Made by a program: the position numbers and the translations under genes. A stretch of DNA of 9,783 bases. It comes from UBA920 sp038257015. GTDB taxonomy: Bacteria; Patescibacteriota; Doudnabacteria; UBA920. Positions within the stretch are counted from its first letter, which is position 1. Every line of letters starts with the position of its first letter. Under the pieces are notes generated by a model. That model did not search any database and was not told where the DNA came from. It worked only from the letters and a program-made list of their open reading frames with translations. Shown here piece by piece: positions 1-5,584 of this stretch. Location: NCBI GenBank assembly GCA_038257015.1, contig JBBSJS010000033.1:1-9783 (forward strand), written 5' to 3'.

Positions 1-488
1 ACATGGGTAGAGAATTATACTGCCAATGCGGTTACATTAAACTCTGGCATGGGGTGGTAATTAGCTCAGAGAACTCTCAGCATCTATTTGATTGGTACAC
101 CTTCACTCACATCTTACATGGTTTAGGGTTTTTTGCTTTACTCTCTTTATTTGGTAAAAAATTACCATTTCATACCAAATTACTTATCGCCATTTTCCTA
201 GAGTCGTCATGGGAAGTATTTGAAAATACTGAGTACGTAATTAACCGATATCGCGAAGCTACAATTGCATTAGATTATTACGGCGATAGTGTGGTTAATT
301 CTTTGGGCGATGTGTTTGCTATGATTGTAGGATTTTTATTTGCCCAAAGATACAAGATATGGCTTAGCTTGTTACTATTCTTGTTAATTGAAATTGCCTT
401 AATTATGATTATAAAAGATAGCTTGCTTTTGAATATCATTATGTTAATCTACCCCATTGATGCCATCAAACTATGGCAAGCAAGTTAA
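1..488 (+). CDS. DUF2585 / UPF0314 family membrane protein, 5'-truncated by the window edge
   Basis: The gene is open at the left edge; the first complete codon is the ATG at 3, giving 161 visible residues. Hallmarks of DUF2585 (UPF0314) are plain: a CQCGYIKLWHGVV block (res. 8-19), SSENSQHLFDWYT (21-33), E67/W70/E71/E74N75, then RYREATIALDYYGDSVVNS (82-100) and the C-terminal IMLIYPIDAIKLWQ (146-159). Hydrophobic stretches near 37-50, 103-115 and 118-150 indicate a multi-pass inner-membrane protein. From my knowledge of the family, members start with another membrane helix before the Cys-rich block, so the ATG at 3 is probably an internal Met and the true start lies upstream. The conserved His, Glu, Asp and Arg residues next to membrane segments are striking, but no activity is known to me. 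Family membership is confident; function is unknown. The gene converges on the ABC-F gene, with a hairpin terminator starting 3 nt after its TAA. Confidence 0.85.
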   Translation, partial: MGRELYCQCGYIKLWHGVVISSENSQHLFDWYTFTHILHGLGFFALLSLFGKKLPFHTKLLIAIFLESSWEVFENTEYVINRYREATIALDYYGDSVVNSLGDVFAMIVGFLFAQRYKIWLSLLLFLLIEIALIMIIKDSLLLNIIMLIYPIDAIKLWQAS

Positions 489-490
489 AT

Positions 491-518
491 AAAAAACTGC
501 CCAGTTGGGCAGTTTTTT
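491..518. terminator. Bidirectional intrinsic terminator between DUF2585 and ABC-F genes
   Basis: A 13-bp stem AAAAAACTGCCCA (491-503) pairs with TGGGCAGTTTTTT (506-518). It has A-runs on one side and T-runs on the other, so it can act on both strands. The realistic form is an ACTGCCC/GGGCAGT core with an AGTT loop. It begins just after the TAA of the DUF2585 gene, and the stop codon of the opposing ABC-F gene (517-519) lies in its right arm. Confidence 0.85.
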
Positions 519-1989
519 ATTTTTCAATGTTATCTAATTCCAACACTTCATCAATTCGAACTTGAGCTATAAAGTCTGGGATGTGAGAAATTATAACCAT
601 TGCGCCTTCGTAAGAATCTAGCGCTTGAGCAATAATTGGTAAGTGCCGGAAGTTAATGTGGTTGGTAGGTTCATCTAAAATCAGTAATCCTGGCTTCATT
701 AAAGCTAGTCGACAAAAGGCCAATAAACCTTTTTGACCTTCGGAAAGCGCGGCAATCGGTCGAGCTAAAAGCTTACCATCCAACAAGAATCCAGCGGCCA
801 TAGAGCGCAGCTCTTGCTCATCATACAATGCCATAACTTCTTTAAGAGCATCATAACCTGTTTGTTCAAAGTTAAAGTTGCTGAAGTCCTGTTTGTAATA
901 ACCAATTTTAATATGCTCCGGGATAATGAAACCTTCACCTTTACCTGAAGCTACTTGTTCAATGAAAGTGCTTTTGCCAATTCCGTTTGGACCAGCAACT
1001 AATAAATGTTGTCCTTTTCGTAAGACTAACTCATAAGGACTAGTAACTACTTTGCCATTAATTAATGCGGAGACCTCTGAAAACTGAACTATTTTGCCAT
1101 CAAAGAATGGTTCAAATTCCTGTAAGGGAATTGTGAACTCACGAATGGTTCTATCCTCTTTTCGCACATCAACCATACTCTCTTCGGCATCTTTAGCATC
1201 GTCACGCATTCTTTTGGCTACAGCTCGAAGTTTACCACCTTTGTGAGCAAATACTTCAGCTTGAGATTTCTTCTCGCGAATCTGAGTTTGCATGCGAGCA
1301 TTCTGTAAATTTTCTCTTTCAATTCGTTTGCCAATTTCTTCCACCACATCGTAGTAGTTACCATTGTACTGTTCAACTTTCTGAGTGTGTTGGTCTAGAT
1401 ATAGCACACCATCAGAAAATGCGTTTAGGAAATCGGCATCATGAGAAATTACCAAACAAGTTTTTTCATACATCATTAAAAAACCTGTTAAGTGCTCAAT
1501 ACCTTGTTGGTCTAAATTGTTGGTTGGCTCATCTAATAGCAGTATGTCGGGGTTTTGGATTAAAGCATGAGCAAGTAATAAACGAGCTTGCTGGCCACCG
1601 GAAAGAGTTTTGATTTCTTTATCAAGTGGTAAATTTAAGTTCACTATCGCAAAAACTTCCGCAATCAACTTATCAAGATTGTACTGAATTTCTGTAAAGG
1701 CTGTTTCAAAATATTCACGAATAGTTTTGTCTAAAAATTCAATCGGCATTACTTGGCGCGCGATTGCGATAGAGGCATCTTTTGGAGTAAGAAATATATC
1801 ACCTTCTTTTGGTTTCAATTCTCCTGTAATCATCTGAAAAATAGTACTTTTACCGGCACCATTCTGGCCCATCAAAGTTATACGACTGCCTTTACGCACC
1901 GCAAAACCAGCCTCATTAATAATTTTTCGATGAGAGTCATATTCGAAAGTAACATCGGAGAATCTTAAAATTACACTATCGTTAGCCAT
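517..1989 (-). CDS. ABC-F family ATP-binding protein (ribosome-associated type)
   Basis: The protein is 490 aa, soluble, with two ABC cassettes and no membrane segment, as in ABC-F factors that act on the ribosomal E site. Cassette 1 has Walker A GQNGAGKST (41-49), signature LSGGQQ (129-134), Walker B LLLDEP (150-155, catalytic E154) and switch H183. Cassette 2 has Walker A GPNGIGKST (333-341), signature LSEGQ (415-419), Walker B LILDEP (436-441, E440) and H469. A charged helical linker at about 215-285, rich in Arg, Lys and Glu, fits the P-tRNA interaction motif. The second cassette is less canonical: NHIN replaces the usual NHLD, and ISHIPDF replaces ISHDRxF. Whether it is a translation factor (EttA/Uup/YbiT-like) or an antibiotic-protection protein cannot be told from sequence alone. 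The ATG at 1987-1989 has no clear Shine-Dalgarno but a good promoter lies about 35-65 nt upstream. It is a single-gene unit. Confidence 0.9.
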   Translation of the reverse strand: MANDSVILRFSDVTFEYDSHRKIINEAGFAVRKGSRITLMGQNGAGKSTIFQMITGELKPKEGDIFLTPKDASIAIARQVMPIEFLDKTIREYFETAFTEIQYNLDKLIAEVFAIVNLNLPLDKEIKTLSGGQQARLLLAHALIQNPDILLLDEPTNNLDQQGIEHLTGFLMMYEKTCLVISHDADFLNAFSDGVLYLDQHTQKVEQYNGNYYDVVEEIGKRIERENLQNARMQTQIREKKSQAEVFAHKGGKLRAVAKRMRDDAKDAEESMVDVRKEDRTIREFTIPLQEFEPFFDGKIVQFSEVSALINGKVVTSPYELVLRKGQHLLVAGPNGIGKSTFIEQVASGKGEGFIIPEHIKIGYYKQDFSNFNFEQTGYDALKEVMALYDEQELRSMAAGFLLDGKLLARPIAALSEGQKGLLAFCRLALMKPGLLILDEPTNHINFRHLPIIAQALDSYEGAMVIISHIPDFIAQVRIDEVLELDNIEK

Positions 1990-2025
1990 GAATAAACTTA
2001 ATTAAATAGTTAGACAACAGACCAT

Positions 2026-2054
2026 ATTTTACTACTTTTATACATTCTAGTCAA
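2026..2054 (-). promoter_or_regulatory. Sigma70-type promoter of the ABC-F gene
   Basis: On the minus strand, TTGACT (2049-2054) is followed after exactly 17 nt by TAAAAT (2026-2031). Each box matches five of six consensus bases. The predicted start near 2019 leaves a leader of about 30 nt before the ATG at 1989. Confidence 0.65.
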
Positions 2055-2079
2055 TTATCCACTTATTGAACTCAAAAAG

Positions 2080-2088
2080 TGGTATAAT
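2080..2088 (+). promoter_or_regulatory. Extended -10 promoter of the pilin-like gene, predicting a leaderless mRNA
   Basis: TGGTATAAT is a perfect extended -10 (TGn plus TATAAT at 2083-2088). Only 6 nt separate it from the ATG at 2095, so transcription would start at or next to the initiation codon. No -35 box is seen at 16-18 nt spacing. An inverted repeat, CCACTT (2059-2064) with AAGTGG (2077-2082), ends inside the element and could be an operator. Confidence 0.65.
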
Positions 2089-2094
2089 TATGTT

Positions 2095-2739
2095 ATGAAA
2101 AATTCCCTTAAGCAAAAAGGTTTTACACTTATCGAACTGATGGTGGTTATTTCCATCGTTTCGTTTATCGCTAATACTCTTCTTTACTCCCTAACCATCA
2201 CTAGAGTGAAGGCTCGTGATGTTAAGCGCAAGCAAGACTTAGGTGTTATGCGCGATGCTCTAGCCATGTATTACGCTGATAATGAAGAGACATATCCTAA
2301 TTGTGGCGATGATTGGAAGTACAGCAGTGATGAAGATTGGGACATGACGGAGAAGGGTTGCTTAAAGACAGCTCTCGCTCCCTATTTAACCAGAATGCCC
2401 ATTGACCCTAAAGCCAATGGCTCACCTTGGGTAACCGGCTCCTACAACTACGCTTACATGGCTAGCCCTGATTTGAAAAATTATGACTTAGTCACTCAAC
2501 TCGAAGTGCTAACAGATACTGAATCTTGTCAATTCCGCCAATGGAAGTGGCACACTGGCAACGGAGGGGCGTGGTGCCAACCTGCTAAAACTAGCAAATC
2601 GGGTGATGAGAAAGATATAGAGGTTGGTGGTGGTCCGATCCTAATTGATGATGTCATCCTAATTGATGATGTCGATGGCGATGCCGAGCAAGAAGGTGGC
2701 ACAAATGACCACAGTCCTTACATGTACTCGGATCACTAA
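2095..2739 (+). CDS. Type IV pilin-like / pseudopilin protein with acidic C-terminal tail
   Basis: The protein is 214 aa and starts with a short basic leader ending KQKG, followed by FTLIELMVVISIV. This is the class III prepilin signal: cleavage between G9 and F10 by a prepilin peptidase, N-methylation of F10, and the invariant Glu at +5 (E14). Residues 10-34 form the hydrophobic assembly helix. Next comes KARDVKRKQDLGVMRDALAM (39-58) and YYADNEETYP, a pattern typical of Patescibacteria pseudopilins. The globular domain holds four cysteines (70, 89, 145, 161) that may form two disulfides. The tail (about 170-214) is acidic and has an exact duplication ILIDDV-ILIDDV followed by DGDAE, reminiscent of Asp-rich metal-binding loops. 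It would be inserted in the membrane and extend outward as a pilus or secretion pseudopilus subunit. No assembly ATPase, platform or peptidase gene is in the window, so its machine is encoded elsewhere. Confidence 0.82.
   Translation: MKNSLKQKGFTLIELMVVISIVSFIANTLLYSLTITRVKARDVKRKQDLGVMRDALAMYYADNEETYPNCGDDWKYSSDEDWDMTEKGCLKTALAPYLTRMPIDPKANGSPWVTGSYNYAYMASPDLKNYDLVTQLEVLTDTESCQFRQWKWHTGNGGAWCQPAKTSKSGDEKDIEVGGGPILIDDVILIDDVDGDAEQEGGTNDHSPYMYSDH
2638..2673 (+). repeat. Perfect 18-bp tandem duplication inside the pilin-like gene
   Basis: The unit ATCCTAATTGATGATGTC occurs twice in direct tandem (2638-2655 and 2656-2673) without mismatch, and encodes ILIDDV twice. The lack of any silent difference suggests a recent slippage or duplication event in the tail-coding region; it keeps the reading frame. 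Confidence 0.9.
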
Positions 2740-2798
2740 ACTTGAGGGCTAGAGTGAATTAACAAAGGTCATTCTAAATTAACCAATTTAATAACACT

Positions 2799-3008
2799 AT
2801 GTACAATGTTACTTTTATACTTCTTGTAATTGCTGGCCTGAACTGGTTACTACAAGGATTAGTCAGTTGGGAAATTGGTGAGTTATTTGGTGGCCAAGAC
2901 GCGATGATCTCAAGAATCATTTATGTCTTGGTTGGACTGTCTGCAATCTATCAGCTAGTCATGATGAACAAAGGTAGTAAAACTACTTCATCCAGTACAG
3001 GAATATAA
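2799..3008 (+). CDS. DUF378 family small membrane protein
   Basis: The protein has 69 residues and two predicted transmembrane helices (about 5-25 and 38-57), with the DUF378 signature: ...VIAGLNWLLQGLVSWEIGELFGG (11-33), then the second helix ISRIIYVLVGLSAIYQLVM. The length matches the family, whose function is unknown. The C-terminal tail after residue 58 is Ser/Thr-rich and polar. The ATG at 2799 has no Shine-Dalgarno sequence. TTTAAT (2787-2792) sits 6 nt before the ATG and resembles a -10 box, so this gene may have its own near-leaderless promoter, or be co-transcribed with the pilin-like gene 59 nt upstream, since I see no terminator between them. It converges on the LOG operon across a hairpin. 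Confidence 0.82.
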   Translation: MYNVTFILLVIAGLNWLLQGLVSWEIGELFGGQDAMISRIIYVLVGLSAIYQLVMMNKGSKTTSSSTGI

Positions 3009-3016
3009 AATAAATT

Positions 3017-3047
3017 AAGACCGCTTGCTTATAACAGCAGCGGTCTT
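3017..3047. terminator. Intrinsic terminator between DUF378 gene and LOG operon
   Basis: The stem AAGACCGCT (3017-3025) pairs with AGCGGTCTT (3039-3047) and is extended inward by GCT/AGC past a bulged T, with a TATAAC loop. A run of five T follows on the plus strand. The minus-strand side is only T-rich, so it is stronger for the plus strand. The minus-strand gene's stop codon (3049-3051) abuts it. Confidence 0.8.
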
Positions 3048-3048
3048 T

Positions 3049-3552
3049 TTAAAATGCATCTTTAATTGATTTCACATAACCCATTTGTAAATGCTCCCCT
3101 GTTTCTTCTGATATCATCGGAGGTGAAACATAATAAATGCCTTTAAAAGGATATTGCTTATACTTTGTAAAGTGACTATCATTAAAAACCTTGTTAGCAA
3201 TAGCTTTCTTCATGTAGCCTTGGATAACCAAAACAATTTCTCCCATATCCGTTCCTTGTTCAAGGAATTTTTGGTATTTGCGCTCAATGGCTTCAATTGT
3301 AGGCTGGCCTGTTAAATCGCTACTATCGCCACTTTCAAGGGCCACAAAAGGCAGTTCTATAGCGTAAGTAAGCTGTAAGTCCAGATGAGGAAATTTGCCA
3401 GTATGAGAAACAGCATGCATATCTACAGGAGAGTTTTCTCCCAACTCTGGCTCGATTTTATAATCAGAATCATATTCGTTGTTAAGCCAATCTATAAAAA
3501 CCGCCGCCCACACTAACTCATTATTTTTTTTAATATTATCTTCAAGGATCAT
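3049..3552 (-). CDS. Hypothetical protein translationally coupled to the LOG-family gene
   Basis: I do not recognise this 167-aa protein. It is soluble and acidic at the N-terminal half, with no signal peptide or membrane segment. An N-terminal helical stretch (res. 5-27, ELVWAAVFIDWLNNEYD) is followed by PVDMHAVSHTGKFPHLDLQLT (43-63). That block has an Asp and a Gln in alternating hydrophobic strands, loosely like the core of PD-(D/E)xK nuclease folds but without the expected Lys, so I make no functional claim. A Lys/Glu-rich helix (86-98) and a further strand-helix-strand stretch (104-117, GEIVLVIQGYMKKA) follow. Its ATG overlaps the TGA of the LOG gene in an ATGA tetranucleotide and has no Shine-Dalgarno sequence of its own, so translation is probably coupled and the two products likely work in the same process. 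Confidence 0.75.
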   Translation of the reverse strand: MILEDNIKKNNELVWAAVFIDWLNNEYDSDYKIEPELGENSPVDMHAVSHTGKFPHLDLQLTYAIELPFVALESGDSSDLTGQPTIEAIERKYQKFLEQGTDMGEIVLVIQGYMKKAIANKVFNDSHFTKYKQYPFKGIYYVSPPMISEETGEHLQMGYVKSIKDAF

Positions 3553-4430
3553 TTCAAAGAAACTTTCTTTGTAGAAAATTTTGTGATTGTAGTTTTACTT
3601 TCCATAATTACACCAGCTTTGTTGTGCTCCAAAGTATCAGATTCTCTAGAGCCCGTACCGAGTTTCTTTTTCTTAAGAAGCTTAGAGATGTATTCCATCG
3701 CCTCATCTGCATGGTTTACAACGTGAAAAAGTTTTAAGTCATCTTTGCCAATAGCGTTGTTTTTTTCATACATAGTTGCTTCGATCCATTTCAACAGTGG
3801 ATTCCAAAAACGTTTATTAACTAAGATAATCGTAATTGGCGAAACTTTTTTAGTTTGCACTAAAGTCAGCATCTCAAACAACTCATCCATCGTGCCAAAA
3901 CCACCAGGAAAAAATACATAAACTTGAGAAGCTGAAGCTAGCATCACTTTTCTGGTGAAGAAGTAATGGAAAGAGGATGATTCGTTTACATAATGATTAA
4001 CGCGTTGTTCTTCTGGAAGTTGAATATTTAATCCCACTGACTCCCCACCAGCTTTCATGGCTCCTTTATTAGCAGCCTCCATTACACCTGGACCGCCGCC
4101 CGTAATAACTGCAAAACCAGCTTTGGCTAAGTTATATCCAAGTTTAGTGGCATCTTTATATACCACATCGTCAAAGCCACAACGAGCAGAGCCAAAAATA
4201 CTTACTGCTTTATTATAATGCCTAATAAACTTATAGCCATTTACAAATTCAGTAATAATTTTAATTAAGCGCTCTGTTGAAAAACCGCCTTTGGTAATTC
4301 CAAATAGCTGATTAAGCTGACCTGTTGACCATGCAATATCATCAGGTGAAATCATTGAAGGCAAAACTGCGCAGACCTCATGGTGGGTACCATTGTTATT
4401 TTTTGATTTTAGTTTCGATTTGGACTTCAT
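3549..4430 (-). CDS. LOG family protein (TIGR00730-type Rossmann fold, nucleotide 5'-monophosphate phosphoribohydrolase)
   Basis: The protein is 293 aa. It carries both LOG signatures: GGGPGVMEAANKGA (111-124) and PGGFGTMDE (175-183), plus the FTRKVML block (158-164) whose Arg and the PGG..GT..E Glu are catalytic in the family. Characterised LOG enzymes hydrolyse the N-glycosidic bond of nucleoside monophosphates, releasing base and ribose-5-phosphate; older annotations call them lysine decarboxylases. The Rossmann core spans about 73-252. An N-terminal extension of about 70 residues starts very basic (KSKSKLKSK), and a basic C-terminal tail of about 40 residues goes beyond the minimal LOG domain. 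The natural substrate in bacteria is often unknown. It is the first gene of a two-gene operon, with the ATGA overlap to the downstream hypothetical gene. The ATG at 4428-4430 sits 7 nt after a perfect extended -10, so the message is probably leaderless. Confidence 0.88.
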   Translation of the reverse strand: MKSKSKLKSKNNNGTHHEVCAVLPSMISPDDIAWSTGQLNQLFGITKGGFSTERLIKIITEFVNGYKFIRHYNKAVSIFGSARCGFDDVVYKDATKLGYNLAKAGFAVITGGGPGVMEAANKGAMKAGGESVGLNIQLPEEQRVNHYVNESSSFHYFFTRKVMLASASQVYVFFPGGFGTMDELFEMLTLVQTKKVSPITIILVNKRFWNPLLKWIEATMYEKNNAIGKDDLKLFHVVNHADEAMEYISKLLKKKKLGTGSRESDTLEHNKAGVIMESKTTITKFSTKKVSLK

Positions 4431-4437
4431 TTGTTTA

Positions 4438-4446
4438 ATTATACCA
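4438..4446 (-). promoter_or_regulatory. Extended -10 promoter of the LOG operon, predicting a leaderless mRNA
   Basis: The minus strand reads TGGTATAAT (TATAAT at 4438-4443), 7 nt before the ATG at 4430. The region where a -35 would sit (about 4461-4466) is the loop and arm of the mscL terminator and has no TTGACA-like box. Transcription would begin at or within one or two bases of the start codon. Confidence 0.7.
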
Positions 4447-4451
4447 TAATA

Positions 4452-4478
4452 AAAACACCCTTGTGGAAAGGGTGTTTT
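4452..4478 (-). terminator. Intrinsic terminator of mscL
   Basis: An 11-bp stem pairs AAAACACCCTT (4452-4462) with AAGGGTGTTTT (4468-4478), loop of 5 nt. Read on the minus strand it ends in a run of T (TTTTTATTA), starting 4 nt after the mscL TAA. The extended -10 of the LOG operon follows immediately. Confidence 0.85.
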
Positions 4479-4482
4479 AGGA

Positions 4483-4881
4483 TTATAAATTTAGCGGAGT
4501 GGTGCATTGCGCACAGCGTTTTGCTGCTATCGGAATTTCACTTAAACATTCGTCGCAAGATTTGGTAGTAGGGTCTTCTTGCTTCTTCATTCTACTCATT
4601 ACTTTGTTCATCGGTATTACTACGATAAAGTAAATCGCTACTGCTACGATTACAAAACTAAATACCGCATTTAAGAAATTACCGTACGTTAAAGCACTTC
4701 CATTAACTGTAACTACCCAACCAGAAAAATCGGGTTGTTTGAAAATAGCTGCGATGATGGGGGTGATAATGTCTTGAACCAGAGAAGTTACTACTGTACC
4801 AAAGGCAGCACCAATTACCACACCAACAGCCAAATCTACGGCATTGCCGCGCATAATAAACTTTTTGAACCCATCTAACAT
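4483..4881 (-). CDS. mscL: Large-conductance mechanosensitive channel MscL with C-terminal zinc-ribbon tail
   Basis: The protein is 132 aa. The N-terminal amphipathic helix and first membrane helix match MscL closely: FKKFIMRGNAVDLAVGVVIGAAFGTVVTSLVQD (5-37), including the glycine/alanine-rich pore-lining helix TM1. A periplasmic loop (about 48-66) leads to TM2 (about 70-90, NAVFSFVIVAVAIYFIVV) and the basic NKVMSRMKK. In place of the usual cytoplasmic helical bundle the tail has C109xxC112-x10-C123xxC126, a zinc-ribbon-like knuckle (SCDECLSEIPIAAKRCAQC) known in MscL of several Gram-positive and candidate phyla. MscL is a homopentamer that opens under membrane tension to release solutes on osmotic downshock. 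It is a single-gene unit with its own terminator; a TGCTATAAT element lies upstream, giving a leader of about 20 nt without a Shine-Dalgarno sequence. Confidence 0.93.
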   Translation of the reverse strand: MLDGFKKFIMRGNAVDLAVGVVIGAAFGTVVTSLVQDIITPIIAAIFKQPDFSGWVVTVNGSALTYGNFLNAVFSFVIVAVAIYFIVVIPMNKVMSRMKKQEDPTTKSCDECLSEIPIAAKRCAQCTTPLNL

Positions 4882-4909
4882 TGCATTGAAATTTAATTAA
4901 TACTTAAGC

Positions 4910-4918
4910 ATTATAGCA
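4910..4918 (-). promoter_or_regulatory. Extended -10 promoter of mscL
   Basis: The minus strand reads TGCTATAAT (TATAAT at 4910-4915). Transcription starting near 4904 gives a leader of about 22 nt before the ATG at 4881. A second exact copy, TGGTATAAT at 4956-4964, lies in the upstream terminator hairpin and could give a longer leader of about 68 nt. Confidence 0.6.
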
Positions 4919-4931
4919 TTGCCAAATAAAA

Positions 4932-4958
4932 AATCGTAGCTCGTCAAGAACTACGATT
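4932..4958 (-). terminator. Intrinsic terminator of the 109-aa unknown gene
   Basis: The stem AATCGTAG (4932-4939) pairs with CTACGATT (4951-4958) around an 11-nt loop. Read on the minus strand it is followed by a T-run (TTTTTTATTT). It starts about 9 nt after the TAG of the upstream gene. Confidence 0.75.
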
Positions 4959-4966
4959 ATACCAGC

Positions 4967-5296
4967 CTAAGCTGTTATTACTTCAGCTTTTGGGAGCGAG
5001 CTAGCGCTAGTCAAAGGCGAAAGTGTGATTAGTTTAACGGATAGCTCTTTTGCTATAATTCTCCGCTCAGAAACTGTCGGAAACTCCATGTTAAGTAGCC
5101 AACACTGTGCATTTTTGTAGACAAAGTGATTGGTTTTCGGAACGCGAATAGTCTCGCTCTCAACTTGGACGAATAAATGAACACCATGACAATTAACCAC
5201 TGTTGCCTTAACCAACAAGTTGTTAAATAGAAGTACTGCTGGATCGCCAATTTTGAGTTGGCTAATATCAGAGTAATCTTTTTTTATAAAAAGCAA
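4967..5296 (-). CDS. Hypothetical protein, small predicted beta-rich protein, TTG start
   Basis: I do not recognise this 109-aa protein. Residues 14-60 alternate hydrophobic and polar residues (LKIGDPAVLLFNN, LVKATVVNCHGVHLFVQV, ETIRVP), which suggests a compact beta-barrel of SH3/PilZ-like size. The second half has a helix-like VSERRIIAKELSVKLI (75-90) and a Ser-rich end. There is no signal peptide or membrane segment. The start is TTG at 5294-5296, preceded by a perfect AGGAGG with 8-nt spacing; an in-frame TAA lies upstream with no ATG between, which fixes the start. This is one of the few clear Shine-Dalgarno sequences in the window. A consensus-like promoter and a terminator show it is a single-gene transcript, divergent from the RRM gene, and could share regulation with it. 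Confidence 0.78.
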   Translation of the reverse strand: MLFIKKDYSDISQLKIGDPAVLLFNNLLVKATVVNCHGVHLFVQVESETIRVPKTNHFVYKNAQCWLLNMEFPTVSERRIIAKELSVKLITLSPLTSASSLPKAEVITA

Positions 5297-5304
5297 TTTA
5301 GTAT

Positions 5305-5310
5305 CCTCCT
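5305..5310 (-). promoter_or_regulatory. Perfect Shine-Dalgarno AGGAGG for a TTG start
   Basis: The minus strand carries AGGAGG, then 8 nt, then the TTG codon at 5294-5296. It decides the start because no in-frame ATG exists between the upstream stop and this codon. Confidence 0.85.
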
Positions 5311-5340
5311 GAAAGTGATGTTTGAAAAAACAACTTTATA

Positions 5341-5369
5341 ACTATAGGTTTTTTTATTGATTTAGTCAA
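5341..5369 (-). promoter_or_regulatory. Sigma70-type promoter of the 109-aa unknown gene
   Basis: The minus strand has TTGACT (5364-5369), a 17-nt AT-rich spacer and TATAGT (5341-5346). Each box matches five of six consensus bases. The predicted start near 5334 gives a leader of about 38 nt that contains the AGGAGG. A small palindrome GTAGTTACTAC (5381-5391) lies just upstream of the -35. Confidence 0.72.
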
Positions 5370-5435
5370 GCATCACGATAGTAGTTACTACCAAAATCGC
5401 GGAATTTATTGATATTTCCTATATTTTATAGCCTA

Positions 5436-5464
5436 TTGCTATTATTTCTATAAAGTGCTATAAT
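5436..5464 (+). promoter_or_regulatory. Promoter of the RRM protein gene
   Basis: TTGCTA (5436-5441), a 17-nt spacer ending in TGC, and a perfect TATAAT (5459-5464) form a strong extended -10 promoter. The start near 5471 leaves an unusually long leader of about 114 nt before the ATG at 5585. Confidence 0.75.
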
Positions 5465-5470
5465 CTTTTT

Positions 5471-5584
5471 GCAAGTAAATCTTAATTGCTTCTTCGCACT
5501 CAATTCGTTTATCGTATCGTGTTCAAAGACAAGCATCAGAGAAAGTAAAAGTCGACTTGCTAACGAATTTTGTGAAAGAATCAA
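5471..5584 (+). promoter_or_regulatory. Long 5' leader of the RRM gene with interleaved complementary segments
   Basis: Two perfect complementary pairs cross each other: GCAAGT (5471-5476) with ACTTGC (5555-5560), and AATTCGTT (5502-5509) with AACGAATT (5562-5569). They could form a pseudoknot or exclude each other. The second pair ends 15 nt before the ATG. No Shine-Dalgarno sequence is evident (GTGAAAGAATCAA precedes the ATG). This could be a cold- or self-regulated leader, which is inference. Confidence 0.4.

Noticed and set aside
3415..3435. PD-(D/E)xK nuclease assignment for the unknown LOG partner
   Set aside because: Only a loose Asp-strand-Gln resemblance is visible; the catalytic Lys is missing and no second signature supports it.
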